A DNA stretch of 64,000 bases. It comes from Aquimonas sp964586455. Its GTDB lineage: Bacteria; Pseudomonadota; Gammaproteobacteria; Xanthomonadales; Xanthomonadaceae. The stretch spans positions 84,308 through 148,307 of the forward strand of contig CAZPHV010000005.1 in the NCBI GenBank assembly GCA_964586455.1, in the 5' to 3' direction. Made by a program: the position numbers and the translations under genes. This document shows positions 55,391 to 64,000 of this stretch, in pieces (positions within the stretch are counted from its first letter, which is position 1; every line of letters begins with the position of its first letter). The notes beneath the pieces are model-generated. The model searched no databases and was not told where the DNA came from. It saw nothing but the letters and a program-made list of their open reading frames with translations.

Positions 55391-56152
55391 ATGCGCATCG
55401 ACGTTTTGAGCCTGTTTCCCGAGTTCTTCGCTGCAAGCGCTGAAGTCGGCGTGGTGGGTCGTGCGATCCGACAGGGCCTGCTGGAGTTGCACTGCCACAA
55501 CCCGCGGGATTTCACGGAGGACCGGCATCGCCGTGTGGACGATCGCACGTTTGGCGGCGGTCCCGGCATGGTGATGCAGGTGGCGCCGTTGCGACGTGCG
55601 TTGGCGGAAGTCCGCGCGCAGTCGCCGCTGCCGGCGCTGACGATTTTCTTGAGTCCGCAAGGCGAGCGACTCACCCAAGGCCGGGTCCGCGAACTCGCGA
55701 GCTCACCTCGTCTCCTGCTGTTGTGCGGTCGCTACGAAGGGATCGATGAGCGGCTGGTGGAGCGCGAGGTCGACCTTGAGCTGTCGATCGGGGACTACGT
55801 GCTGTCCGGCGGTGAGCTGGCCGCGGCAGTGCTGATCGATGCGGTCGGTCGCTTGCAGGAAGGGGCGCTCAATCGCAGTGAAAGTGCTTCGCAGGACAGC
55901 TTCGAAGACGGCTTGCTCGATTGCCCGCATTACAGTCGACCGGAGCAGGATGCCTACGGCCCCGTGCCGGCGGTGCTGATGTCGGGCGATCACGCGGCGA
56001 TCGAACGTTGGCGACGCAAGCAGTCGCTGGGCCGGACCTGGCTGCGTCGACCGGACCTGTTGGCCCGGGTGCAACTGGGAGCGAAGGATCGCGCCCTGCT
56101 CGAAGAGTTCCGCCGGGAGCTGGCGGAGCAAAATAATCCCGTGCGCCCCTGA
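55391..56152 (+). CDS. trmD: tRNA (guanine37-N1)-methyltransferase
   Basis: A 253-residue SPOUT methyltransferase: MRIDVLSLFPEFF, DFTEDRHRRVDDRTFGGGPGMVM, the trefoil-knot region GRYEGIDERLVE and SIGDYVLSGGELAA. It makes m1G37. Ribosome site AAGGAGGCGGG precedes ATG 55391. Confidence 0.97.
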   Translation: MRIDVLSLFPEFFAASAEVGVVGRAIRQGLLELHCHNPRDFTEDRHRRVDDRTFGGGPGMVMQVAPLRRALAEVRAQSPLPALTIFLSPQGERLTQGRVRELASSPRLLLLCGRYEGIDERLVEREVDLELSIGDYVLSGGELAAAVLIDAVGRLQEGALNRSESASQDSFEDGLLDCPHYSRPEQDAYGPVPAVLMSGDHAAIERWRRKQSLGRTWLRRPDLLARVQLGAKDRALLEEFRRELAEQNNPVRP

Positions 56153-56208
56153 CATCTGCTCAGGTTTCGCGCTACACTTGTCGACTAACTTTGCCGGTGG
56201 GTAGTGTC

Positions 56209-56577
56209 ATGAGCAAGATCAACAAGAACATCATCGCCGAGTTCGAGGCCGCCCAGGCCGCGCGCCAGCTGCCCGATTTCGGCCCGGGCGACACCGTGAT
56301 CGTCAATGTCAAGGTCAAGGAAGGCAACCGCGAGCGTGTCCAGGCCTACGAAGGCGTGGTCATTGCCAAGCGCAACCGTGGCCTCAACTCTGCGTTCACC
56401 GTGCGCAAGATTTCGCATGGCACCGGCGTTGAGCGCGTGTTCCAGAGCCACAGCCCGATTATCGATTCGGTGGAAGTGAAGCGCCGCGGCAAGGTCCGCG
56501 CCGCCAAGCTGTACTACCTCCGCGATCTGGAAGGCAAGGCCGCACGCATCAAGGAAGATCTGGGCGCTCCGCGCTGA
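56209..56577 (+). CDS. rplS: Ribosomal protein L19
   Basis: A 122-residue L19: FGPGDTVIVNVKVKEGNRERVQ and RGKVRAAKLYYLRDL. It bridges the ribosomal subunits. Last gene of the operon. Confidence 0.97.
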   Translation: MSKINKNIIAEFEAAQAARQLPDFGPGDTVIVNVKVKEGNRERVQAYEGVVIAKRNRGLNSAFTVRKISHGTGVERVFQSHSPIIDSVEVKRRGKVRAAKLYYLRDLEGKAARIKEDLGAPR

Positions 56578-56623
56578 GATCTGCATCGAGGCTGCCGCAT
56601 CGGCAACCCTGAAGTGCGAGTCC

Positions 56624-56655
56624 AAAAGCCTGCTCCTTCACCGGAGCAGGCTTTT
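56624..56655 (+). terminator. rpsP-rplS operon terminator
   Basis: AAAAGCCTGCTCC, loop of six, GGAGCAGGCTTTT followed by TCG: 13-bp perfect stem with T run, 46 bases after rplS. Confidence 0.95.
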
Positions 56656-56857
56656 TCGTAGGCGCGCTATTGTCGTCATCCGTTTCACAGCCCGTCGCCT
56701 CGCTGGCCCCGAGCAGGTGATCGAAGGACCTCTGAAGCCATCGGAGCTAAGCTTCGGGACGATGCAGAGCGAGTGCCAAACGTGCGCTCGCGCACCGAAG
56801 ATCGGAAGCGAGCTGCTAAACTCAAGAACTTGCGCGAGCTTCTTGAGGTGGTGTCTG

Positions 56858-57283
56858 ATGAAATCGACCTGTGCTGTCCTGCTGGCTGCAGCCGGCCTGA
56901 TGCTGTCCGCTGGCGCTTCTGCCAATGTGTGCGAAGGCTCATCCAGCGGCGTGACGCGCAGCCTGCAAGTGGCCGCTTGGGCTGCGGGTGACGAGTCCCA
57001 ACCCAATGCTGCACATTTGCTCGGCACCTCGCCTGCCGAAGCGTTGTCACTGAATGCCGTGCTGCTGCGCCGTCAGTTGGGCGCCTGCGGTCCCTCGGAT
57101 GACTTCGCGGGCTACGTGCCCAAGACCCAGCACGACAACACACCCTGGCGTTTCAATGCGGACTCCGGCCGAGGCTTGAGTGCTGCCGAATTCGACGCCT
57201 GGATGAAGAGCCGTGGCGTGCGCGTAGCGCGCGGACGCGGCGAGCAGCCGGCCGCTGAGGAAGCGCCGGTCGTCAGTCAGTAA
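56858..57283 (+). CDS. Small exported protein of unknown function
   Basis: A 141-residue protein. The first 23 residues are a signal peptide (MKSTCAVLLAAAGLMLSAGA). The mature protein has three Cys and the motif PWRFNADSGRGLSAAEFDAWMKSRGVRVARGRG, with no family recognised. ATG 56858 is preceded by GAGGTG. It follows the rplS terminator, so it has its own promoter. Confidence 0.75.
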   Translation: MKSTCAVLLAAAGLMLSAGASANVCEGSSSGVTRSLQVAAWAAGDESQPNAAHLLGTSPAEALSLNAVLLRRQLGACGPSDDFAGYVPKTQHDNTPWRFNADSGRGLSAAEFDAWMKSRGVRVARGRGEQPAAEEAPVVSQ

Positions 57284-57656
57284 GCGCACGGCTGGGCACG
57301 CCAGAGCGACTACATCCGTTCTGGCGTCCCGACCGCTTCATTCCACACTCCAGCACCCGGCGTAAGAGCGGGTGCCCGGTTCCGATAGACACTTGAAGCC
57401 CGCGGTGGGCCTCATCGAAGGCATGGCGTGACCCGGCTACACGCCCCGTCCCCCTAAAGGTGACTCTCACCCCAAGCCGGTAGATTTCCGGTTCTTTGCG
57501 CTGTGATCCGAACTGTTCCCGCGAACGGTCTGCAGCGTGGCGATTCGTTTTCAGCGCGTTCTTCCAACTCGGATGCGCGCTCAACGGAACACAGGTGTAC
57601 CTGTCCGATGCGTGGGCGGCAGGCACGCTGCGCCAGCGGTCGGACGCACGTGTTCG
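57284..57656. other. Intergenic region without visible gene
   Basis: About 373 bases between two convergent stops (exported protein and LacI-type regulator). No strong hairpin, repeat or coding frame of normal composition was seen. Confidence 0.6.
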
Positions 57657-58757
57657 CTATCCTCGCGGCGGCTGGGTCGAGTCGCGAACCACCAGATGCG
57701 GGCTGACTGTGAAAGCCGCTGGCGCCTCCCGCGTCTGCGGCCAATCCTTGGCCAGCAGCAGACCTGCGGCCTGGCGACCGAGATCGCGGATGGGCAGATG
57801 GATCGTGGTCAGCGGCGGCCACAGCTGGCTGGCCAGGGGGCTGTCGTCGTAACCCACGACCGACAGATCGCCGGGGATGCTCAGGCCCATCCGCAGCGCA
57901 GCCTTGTAGACGCCGGCGGCCATTTCGTCATTGCAGGCGAAGATCGCGGTCGGCCGCGGCGACTGTCGCAGCAGTGCCTCGGCGCCGGCCACGCCGGACT
58001 CGAAGGTGTAACCGCCTTCGTAGACGTTTTCCTCTGCAAGTTTGATCCCGCGGCGGCCCAGACCTTCGATGAAACCACCGCCGCGCTCGATCGAGCTGCG
58101 GTAGCGCTTGGGCCCGGTGATCAGGCCGACCTGGCGGTGGCCGAGAGATTCCAGGTACTCGGCGACCTCGCTGCCGGCGCGGCGGTCGTGCGTGAGCACC
58201 ATCCGGTTGGCCTCGTCGAGCGGCACCGACGCGATACGCGCATAGCGCACGCCGAGCTCCTGCAGGGCCTCGGCCAAGGCCTGATCTTCGGAAACGCGCG
58301 GGATCAGAATCACGCCGTAGAGTTTCTGGCGCTGAACAAAACGCTTGATGCCCTCGATGTAGTCGGCCTGCTTGCTGTCGCAGGGGTGCACGACCAGCTC
58401 GAAGCCGGAGTCGCGCAGCGCATCCAGCGCGCCGTACTGCATGTTGACGATGTACTGCGCGGTCGGGTTGTCGAACACCAGACCAATCAGAAACGAGTGG
58501 CGAAACGCCAGACCTCGCGCCTGCGGGTCCGGCGAATAGCCGAGCTCGGTCATCAGCGCCTGCACCTTCTCGCGGGTCTCAGGGTGCACCAACTCGGAGC
58601 CGTTGATGACCCGTGACACGGTCTTCTTCGACACGCCTGTCAAGCGCGCGATGTCGTTGATGGTGGTCTTGCCGCTGCCCATTTTCGGACGCGTCGCTAC
58701 AGCGCTCGCACTCAAAGGCGGGCTCGGGTCGGGTTTGGAGCTGCGGCGGGCGCTCAT
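57657..58757 (-). CDS. LacI-family transcriptional regulator, candidate master of the pectin genes
   Basis: A 366-residue regulator. The helix-turn-helix TTINDIARLTGVSKKTVSRVING lies at about 28-50, followed by the hinge (NPQARGLA-like) and a sugar-binding periplasmic-binding-protein-type domain. ATG 58757 gives a basic N-terminal extension of about 25 residues; ATG 58682 would start at the helix-turn-helix and is also possible. It is the last gene of the hydratase-TRAP operon, whose start carries an ACCGGTGTCA box, so it could regulate itself and the pectin genes. The effector is probably a uronate breakdown product (inference). Confidence 0.9.
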   Translation of the reverse strand: MSARRSSKPDPSPPLSASAVATRPKMGSGKTTINDIARLTGVSKKTVSRVINGSELVHPETREKVQALMTELGYSPDPQARGLAFRHSFLIGLVFDNPTAQYIVNMQYGALDALRDSGFELVVHPCDSKQADYIEGIKRFVQRQKLYGVILIPRVSEDQALAEALQELGVRYARIASVPLDEANRMVLTHDRRAGSEVAEYLESLGHRQVGLITGPKRYRSSIERGGGFIEGLGRRGIKLAEENVYEGGYTFESGVAGAEALLRQSPRPTAIFACNDEMAAGVYKAALRMGLSIPGDLSVVGYDDSPLASQLWPPLTTIHLPIRDLGRQAAGLLLAKDWPQTREAPAAFTVSPHLVVRDSTQPPRG

Positions 58758-58818
58758 GCGTGGCCTGCGGTAGACAAGACTTTCCGATTCTAGCCCCAAG
58801 CCTGACCCGCGGCGCCTG

Positions 58819-60099
58819 TTACTTCAGTGCAGCGGGCAGCCACAGCGAAAGCGCGGGGAACAGTGCAACCAGCAGCAGCACCATTGCCGCGGCGCCGTAG
58901 AAGGGCCAGATCGTGCGCAATGTCTGCGCGACTTCGATTCGACCGATCGCTGCGCCCACAAACAGCACCGAGCCGACCGGCGGTGTGATCAGGCCGATGC
59001 CGCCGGAGAGGATCATCACCACGCCGAAATGGATCGGGTCGATTCCGTAGGCGCGTGCAACCGGAAGAAAAATCGGCGTGCAGATCAGGATCAGTGGCGC
59101 CAGATCCATGAAGGTGCCGAGCAGAAGCAGCGCGATCACGATCATCAGCAGCACGGTCAGCGGTTCGCTCGCCAGCGCCTGCAGGGCGTTCACGGCGGCT
59201 GCGGGCACTCCGAGGTAGGCGAGCAGCCAGCCGAACATGCCGGCCGCGGCGATGACGAAGAGGATGCTTCCGGTGGTGCGCGCGGCGTGCATGCAGGCAT
59301 CCAGCAGCGCCGGGCCGCGCAGGGCGCGGTAGACGAGTACGGTCAGCAGCATTGCGTAGACGACGGCGATCGCGGCGCTCTCGACTGCGGTGAAGATGCC
59401 GGCGCGGATGCCGACGAAGATCAGGATCACCAGCAACAAGCCCGGCAGCGCGGAGACCAGGCGCAGCAGCACCATGTGGAAGCCGGGAAACGCTTCGACG
59501 GCGTAGCCGCGGCGTCTTGCGATGATCCAGCCAGTGACCATCATCATGAAGGTCATCAGCAGCGCCGGCACGATGCCCGCAGCAAACAGATCGGCGATCG
59601 ACAGCCCGCCACCCGCTGCGGCCGAGTACAGGATCAGATTGTGCGAGGGCGGAACGAGTAGGGCGACGAGCGCTGCGCTGACGCTCACGTTGACCGCGAA
59701 ATCGCGGTCAAAGCCGCGCTTGACCATCTGCGGGATCATCGCACCGCCCACAGCGGAAACGTCTGCAATGGCCGAGCCTGAGACACCGCCGAAGAACAGG
59801 TTGGACAGAACATTCACCTGACCCAGGCCGCCACGGATGTGCCCGACAAGGCTGCCGGCAAATGCGATGAGCCGTTCGGAGATTCCGCCGCGCAGCATGA
59901 GCTCACCGGTGAAGATGAACAGGGGAATCGCAATCAGCGAAATCGCGCCAGCGCCTGCAGCGAGTTGCTGGACCGCCAGAATCAGGGGCAGATCAAGATG
60001 CAGCACCACCACGATCGCAGCAGCAGCGAGCGCATAGGCAACCGGCACACCCGACAAAAGCAGAAGCGCGAACACGCCGAACAACAGGGCAATCGCCAT
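58819..60099 (-). CDS. TRAP transporter large permease (DctM)
   Basis: A 426-residue membrane protein with about twelve hydrophobic segments and DctM hallmarks such as GGISERLIAFAGSLVGHIRGG, FFGGVSGSAIADVSAVG and SALVALLVPPSHNLILY. It forms the sodium-driven channel of the importer. ATG 60099 shares one base with the stop of the small permease gene. Confidence 0.95.
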   Translation of the reverse strand: MAIALLFGVFALLLLSGVPVAYALAAAAIVVVLHLDLPLILAVQQLAAGAGAISLIAIPLFIFTGELMLRGGISERLIAFAGSLVGHIRGGLGQVNVLSNLFFGGVSGSAIADVSAVGGAMIPQMVKRGFDRDFAVNVSVSAALVALLVPPSHNLILYSAAAGGGLSIADLFAAGIVPALLMTFMMMVTGWIIARRRGYAVEAFPGFHMVLLRLVSALPGLLLVILIFVGIRAGIFTAVESAAIAVVYAMLLTVLVYRALRGPALLDACMHAARTTGSILFVIAAAGMFGWLLAYLGVPAAAVNALQALASEPLTVLLMIVIALLLLGTFMDLAPLILICTPIFLPVARAYGIDPIHFGVVMILSGGIGLITPPVGSVLFVGAAIGRIEVAQTLRTIWPFYGAAAMVLLLVALFPALSLWLPAALK

Positions 60100-60596
60100 T
60101 ACACGGTCTCCAACGGGGCGCGAATCAGCTGAGGCAGGGCGAACAGGCTCATCAGCGCGCCGCCCAGCGCGAGCGGGAAGAAGGCGGTGCTCTGCGGCAG
60201 TGGCGCACCCGCCATTCGCACGTCCAGACCATCAAGGCCGAGCTGCAGGCCGAACACCGCAATCAGAAGACCCACGCAGATGATGATCAGCGCTGCCATT
60301 CGCACGAACAGGCGCTGCCCCGCTTCAGGCAGCAGCAGCACCAGCAGAGGAAACTTGAAATGGCTGCGACTGTGCACGCCCGCGGCGGCGCCAAAGGCGA
60401 GTGTGGTGGTGAGACAAATCAACGTGAGCGGCTCGGTCCAGCTTGGCGATGCGTTGAGCGCGTAGCGAGCAAGCACCTGCCAGCCCTGCGCAATCACCAT
60501 GCCGAAAAGACCCAGCGCAGCCAGGACCGTGGAGGCGCGGGCCAGGCCCTCAAGTCGGCGTTCAAAGGGGGAAAGGGCCTCGGAGAGGTCGTTCAT
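60099..60596 (-). CDS. TRAP transporter small permease (DctQ)
   Basis: A 165-residue protein with four membrane segments; the loop NASPSWTEPLTLICLTTTLAFGAAAGVHSRSHFKFPLL is the DctQ pattern. It stops on the ATG of DctM and overlaps DctP by 4 bases. Confidence 0.92.
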   Translation of the reverse strand: MNDLSEALSPFERRLEGLARASTVLAALGLFGMVIAQGWQVLARYALNASPSWTEPLTLICLTTTLAFGAAAGVHSRSHFKFPLLVLLLPEAGQRLFVRMAALIIICVGLLIAVFGLQLGLDGLDVRMAGAPLPQSTAFFPLALGGALMSLFALPQLIRAPLETV

Positions 60597-61594
60597 GGCT
60601 TGGCCTCTGCTTCGATTCGATCGACAAGCGGCGCGACCTCCGGATGCCTGCGATGGTTTTCCAGCACAGCTGCGGTGGCCAAACGAAAGGCATGTATATC
60701 GACGTCGTTGATCTGCACGCCAGCAGCGATGACAGCTTCCCGCGCACGCGCTTCGCTGGCGTCCCAGTGGCCGCGCATCACTTCCACGGAGCGTCGCGCA
60801 AGTTCGCGCAGCAGGCGCTGATCGTCCGGACTGAGCTGCTCGTACTTGAGCTTTGACATCACCAGGATGTCGGGCGCGAACGAATGCTGCGTTTCGGACC
60901 AGAACGGGGCGATCTCGAACTGCCGGCTGCTGTGGAAGCTGCGGATGTTGTTCTCGGCGCCGTCGATCAGGCGCGTCTCCAGCGCCGAGAACACTTCACC
61001 GAAGGACAGGGGCGTGGGGTTCGCACCGAGGCCGCGCATCGCATCGAGGAAGATGTCCGACGGCGGCACACGCAGCTTGAGCCCGCTGAGATCTGCGGGC
61101 GTGCGCAGCGGGCCGCGAGTGTTGTACACGCTGCGCGAGCCGCTGTCGTAAATCGCAAGGCCGATCAGACCGCGCGCTTCGAAGCCCTCCAGGATGCGCG
61201 CGCCGACTTCGCCGTCGATCAGCGCCCGCAGGTGCTGGGTCGAGCGGATCAGATAGGGCAGGCACAGGGCGATTGTGCGCGGAAAGGCGTTGTTGAGCGC
61301 GCCGGAGAACACGCGGGTGATGTCGATCGCACCGAAGCGTGCCATGTTGATCTGATCGCTTTCGCGACCTAGCTGGCCCGAGTGGTACACGCGTAAGCGC
61401 AGCCGGCCCGAAGTCTCGGCTTCAAGCTGCTGGCCGATCCAGCGTACTGCTTCCACGGTGGGATAGTCGCTGACGTGCACGTCTGTGGCGGTCAGCAGTC
61501 GGCCGTCTGCGGCGAATGCGGGCGCAAGGCAGGCGGCGCCCGCGGCCATGCCGAGACCCGAAAGCAGTTGGCGGCGGCTGAGGTGAGCTGTCAT
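60593..61594 (-). CDS. TRAP transporter substrate-binding protein (DctP)
   Basis: A 333-residue periplasmic protein with a twin-arginine-like signal (SRRQLLSGLG) ending LAPAFA. The DctP fold is seen in YPTVEAVRWIGQQLEAETSGRL, GRESDQINMARFGAID and the binding-Arg region LSGLKLRVPPSDIFLDAMRGLGANPTPLSFGE. The context suggests an uronate or oligo-uronate ligand. It overlaps its neighbours by 4 bases on each side. Confidence 0.93.
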   Translation of the reverse strand: MTAHLSRRQLLSGLGMAAGAACLAPAFAADGRLLTATDVHVSDYPTVEAVRWIGQQLEAETSGRLRLRVYHSGQLGRESDQINMARFGAIDITRVFSGALNNAFPRTIALCLPYLIRSTQHLRALIDGEVGARILEGFEARGLIGLAIYDSGSRSVYNTRGPLRTPADLSGLKLRVPPSDIFLDAMRGLGANPTPLSFGEVFSALETRLIDGAENNIRSFHSSRQFEIAPFWSETQHSFAPDILVMSKLKYEQLSPDDQRLLRELARRSVEVMRGHWDASEARAREAVIAAGVQINDVDIHAFRLATAAVLENHRRHPEVAPLVDRIEAEAKP

Positions 61595-62436
61595 GTGGGG
61601 ATTCCCAAGGCATGCGGCAGCGCCGGCAGGGCATGCGCCTCAAGCTCGGTGATGCCGTCGAAAATCAGGCGCGCGCGCTGGCCGGCGAGGATGTCGTGAA
61701 TGCCGGTGGCGGCACCGGTGGACACGATCATGCCGGCCTTGAGCGGAAGCCCGCGCCGCGCACCGCGGTTCAGCGCGAACGCCAGTGCCGCCAGCGGGCC
61801 GCCCGGAAGATTCAGCGCGCCGCCGCGGCCGGCCAGAGCGCCATCGACCCAGGTCGAACAGGTCAGGCTGGACCAGTCCCGCTCGCGCCAGTCGCTGATG
61901 GCAGGGCCGAGGAACACTCCGGCGTTGTTGCCGAAGTCGGACACCACCACCGCCGGGCCCAGCTCATTGATGGTCGACAGTGGGCTGCCGGCAAGCTCGA
62001 TGCCAACCCTGAGCTCGGCCACCAGGACCGCCGCAGACTCAATGTCGTAGTCGACGCGTGCAGGCTCGGCATCTGTTCCGAGCACGAACACATATTCGGC
62101 CTCGACCGCAGCGAAACCGCCGCCAATGACCCGCAGCTCGGCCGACTCGCCGGCGTGCAGCGTGCGCAGCTGGCGGGTAAACACAGGGCCCATCAGTCGA
62201 TCCTCACCCATCCGCGACAGCCAGGCATCGGGGATGCGCCCGACCTTCCAGCCGATCAAGGCGTCGGGCCAGAGACGAATGGCGGCGTCCTGACGTGCGT
62301 AGGCGGCATCAAGGCTGCCGGGCAGGGCCCCGGGGTATTCGCGTAGGGCGCGGGCGGACAGACGCGCGGATACGAACTCCGTGGCGATGTCCTGGCTTAG
62401 CGTAGGCGGTTCGAAATACACGTGTTCGACGTTCAC
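61591..62436 (-). CDS. 2-keto-4-pentenoate hydratase / FAH-like enzyme
   Basis: A 281-residue protein of the MhpD/2-keto-4-pentenoate hydratase group: GWKVGRIPDAWLSRMGEDRLMGPV, AAVEAEYVFVLG with acidic metal ligands, and RVGIELAGSPLS. It starts at GTG 62436. As first gene of the TRAP-LacI operon, it probably acts on an imported sugar acid rather than on aromatic catabolites. The exact reaction is unknown. Confidence 0.8.
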   Translation of the reverse strand: MNVEHVYFEPPTLSQDIATEFVSARLSARALREYPGALPGSLDAAYARQDAAIRLWPDALIGWKVGRIPDAWLSRMGEDRLMGPVFTRQLRTLHAGESAELRVIGGGFAAVEAEYVFVLGTDAEPARVDYDIESAAVLVAELRVGIELAGSPLSTINELGPAVVVSDFGNNAGVFLGPAISDWRERDWSSLTCSTWVDGALAGRGGALNLPGGPLAALAFALNRGARRGLPLKAGMIVSTGAATGIHDILAGQRARLIFDGITELEAHALPALPHALGIPT

Positions 62437-62504
62437 TCAAAGACTCCGCGGACGGCCTGCAGCAGCGTCTTCAGGCGCGCAGCAGGGGGTGGATGTTGTA
62501 TAAG

Positions 62505-62520
62505 GGAAACCGGTGTCATT
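62505..62520. promoter_or_regulatory. LacI-type operator candidate, site D
   Basis: GGGAAACCGGTGTCAT; the minus strand reads AATGACACCGGTTTCC. It lies between the divergent hydratase-TRAP-LacI operon (69 bases away) and the pectate lyase-like gene (49 bases away), so it could control both. Confidence 0.7.
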
Positions 62521-62568
62521 TACAACGAGCGCTGCAACAGCGCCATGCTTGCCAGGAGGAGGGAACCG

Positions 62569-63909
62569 ATGAAGATCAATCCATGCGGCCGTGAGCGCCG
62601 TTTCGCTGATGTCGTACTTGGGCTGTGCCTGCTGCTGTTCTCGGCATTCGCAGCCGCAGAGAGCGCCAAGCCGGCGTTTCCCGGCGCCCAAGGCTGGGCC
62701 GCGCACACGCCCGGCGGGCGCGATGGTCAGATTCTGCGAGTCACCACGCTGGCGGCCGAAGGCCCCGGTTCTCTGATCGAAGCCCTGCGCACGCCAGGGC
62801 CGCGCATCGTCGTGTTCGAAGTCGCCGGAGTGATCGACTTCGGCATGCGCGAGATCCGCATCGATCAGCCGTTTTTGACCATCGCCGGCCAGACCGCACC
62901 CTCGCCGGGCGTCACCATCATCCGCGGTGGCCTGACCATCGCCACTCATGACGTGGTGATTCGGCATCTGCGCATACGCCCGGGCGAAGGGCGCCTGCAG
63001 AAGAACGCCGGCTTCGACATCGACGCGATCACCACCGTCGGCGGCGCCTATAACGTCATCATCGACCACAACTCGATGACCTGGGCCACAGACGAGAACC
63101 TGTCTTCGTCGGGCACGCGCTTCGTCGGCGAGACGCCGGACCAGTGGCGGCACAACGTCAGCCGCCGGATCACCTTCAGCAACAACCTGCTGGCAGAGGG
63201 GCTGGCGCATTCGACCCATGCCAAGGGCGAGCACAGCAAGGGCAGCCTGATCCACGACAACGTCAACGACATCCTGATCGTCGGCAACCTGTATGCGCAC
63301 AACTACGAGCGCAGCCCGCTGTTCAAGGGCGGCGTGCGCGGTCAGCTGATCAACAATCTGATCTACGACCCCGGCCAGCGCGCGGTGCACTACAACCTGA
63401 TCGCCGAAGAATGGGTGGGCCGCGAGTACCAGTTGGGCAAGCTCGCCCTGCGCGGAAACGTGCTGCGCGGCGGTCCTTCGACCGAGCCGCTGGCCTTCTT
63501 CATGCTCGGTGGCTCCGGCGACGTCGAACTGTTCATGGACGACACCATCGCCGTGGACCGTATCGGCCAGCCGCTGCCGCTGCTGGGTCGCTACACCACC
63601 GGCCGCGCGCGCATCATCGAAACGAAGCGCCCACCCGAACTGCCTTTCGGCGTGAACCTGCTGCCCGCGATCGACGTACAGGACGCGGTGATCGAGAAGG
63701 CCGGCGCGCGTCCCTGGGACCGTGACGACATCGACCGTCGCATCGTCGCCAATGTCATCGAGGGCCGCGGCCAAATCATTGACAGCGAGAACGAGGTCGG
63801 CGGCTACCCGATCGTGCACGAGGTGCGCGCCCCCTTCGTCGAAGCCGACTGGGATCTCGACACCCTGGAGCCGCTGAGGCCCCTGCCGCGTCGCCCGCCA
63901 CCGCGCTGA
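62569..63909 (+). CDS. Secreted pectate lyase-like protein (PL1 family)
   Basis: A 446-residue protein with a signal peptide (LGLCLLLFSAFAAAES). The beta-helix has PFLTIAGQTAPSPGVTI, DVVIRHLRIRPG, NVIIDHNSMTWATDEN, and ITFSNNLLAEGL, all PL1 and beta-helix lyase features. It lacks Ser linkers and the RFG/RYG catalytic-Arg motif is less clear than in the two other lyases, so specificity may differ (for example oligogalacturonate or rhamnogalacturonan). AGGAGGAGGG precedes ATG 62569. Shares operator site D. Confidence 0.85.
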   Translation: MKINPCGRERRFADVVLGLCLLLFSAFAAAESAKPAFPGAQGWAAHTPGGRDGQILRVTTLAAEGPGSLIEALRTPGPRIVVFEVAGVIDFGMREIRIDQPFLTIAGQTAPSPGVTIIRGGLTIATHDVVIRHLRIRPGEGRLQKNAGFDIDAITTVGGAYNVIIDHNSMTWATDENLSSSGTRFVGETPDQWRHNVSRRITFSNNLLAEGLAHSTHAKGEHSKGSLIHDNVNDILIVGNLYAHNYERSPLFKGGVRGQLINNLIYDPGQRAVHYNLIAEEWVGREYQLGKLALRGNVLRGGPSTEPLAFFMLGGSGDVELFMDDTIAVDRIGQPLPLLGRYTTGRARIIETKRPPELPFGVNLLPAIDVQDAVIEKAGARPWDRDDIDRRIVANVIEGRGQIIDSENEVGGYPIVHEVRAPFVEADWDLDTLEPLRPLPRRPPPR

Positions 63910-63915
63910 GACACT

Positions 63916-63950
63916 CGCCGGGCGCTCCGCGGCCGTGGGAGCGCCCGGCG
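63916..63950 (+). terminator. Terminator after the pectate lyase-like gene
   Basis: CGCCGGGCGCTCC, loop of nine, GGAGCGCCCGGCG: 13-bp perfect stem, then CGGGTTTGTTGTTT. Confidence 0.9.
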
Positions 63951-64000
63951 CGGGTTTGTTGTTTGTGGCGGGGGTAAATGATACCCCGCCGGTAGGTTGT

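Noticed and set aside
57537..58616. Plus-strand open frame opposite the LacI-type gene (about 359 codons)
   Set aside because: Antisense to a clear regulator and without any family signature.

Overview
The window is about 64 kb of GC-rich gammaproteobacterial chromosome. Gene content points to the order Lysobacterales (Xanthomonadales), which is an inference: exported enzymes with poly-serine linkers, an 'F-x-x-GFE' tail motif in exported proteins, CTCTCCC palindromic repeats and several pectate lyases. No rRNA, CRISPR array, prophage or insertion sequence was seen.

Layout. 1-8.3 kb: tail of a DUF4010-type membrane protein, an exported peptidoglycan amidase, a two-component pair whose sensor kinase is frameshifted, small exported proteins and a PQQ-type sugar dehydrogenase lipoprotein. 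8.5-15.7 kb: a complete RNA-repair locus, with rtcR divergent from rsr (Ro60), then rtcB, an unknown 226-aa gene and rtcA. A good sigma-54 promoter precedes rsr. The 576 bases between rsr and rtcB hold three tandem Y-RNA-like elements; one carries a circularly permuted tRNA mimic. 15.7-30.1 kb: pectin use (a pectate lyase, a KduD-like dehydrogenase, an RpiB-type isomerase, a 1331-aa enzyme with two pectate lyase domains), interleaved with a BlaI/M56-TonB pair and a PMT glycosyltransferase pair. 30.2-57.3 kb: mostly housekeeping (rapA, ppnN, hisS, pstSCAB-phoU with a Pho box, oxyR, ispH, radA, ffh, rpsP-rimM-trmD-rplS, tRNA-Pro and tRNA-Thr). 57.6-64 kb: a LacI-family regulator, a TRAP transporter and a hydratase-like enzyme in one operon, divergent from a third pectate lyase-like gene.

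How it fits together. The half-site TGACACCGGT occurs in front of all four pectin or uronate loci. The LacI-family protein at 57657-58757 is the obvious candidate to bind it, giving a scattered regulon: lyases cut pectate outside the cell, the TRAP system imports uronate products, and the RpiB-like isomerase and KduD convert the unsaturated uronate product to 2-keto-3-deoxygluconate. In the RNA-repair locus, RtcR senses RNA damage and drives sigma-54 transcription of Rsr, the Y RNAs, the ligase RtcB and the cyclase RtcA.

The most unusual item is the Y RNA series. The three elements share one Ro-binding core but have three different effector domains: T arm plus a hairpin, a full permuted tRNA mimic, and a plain loop.
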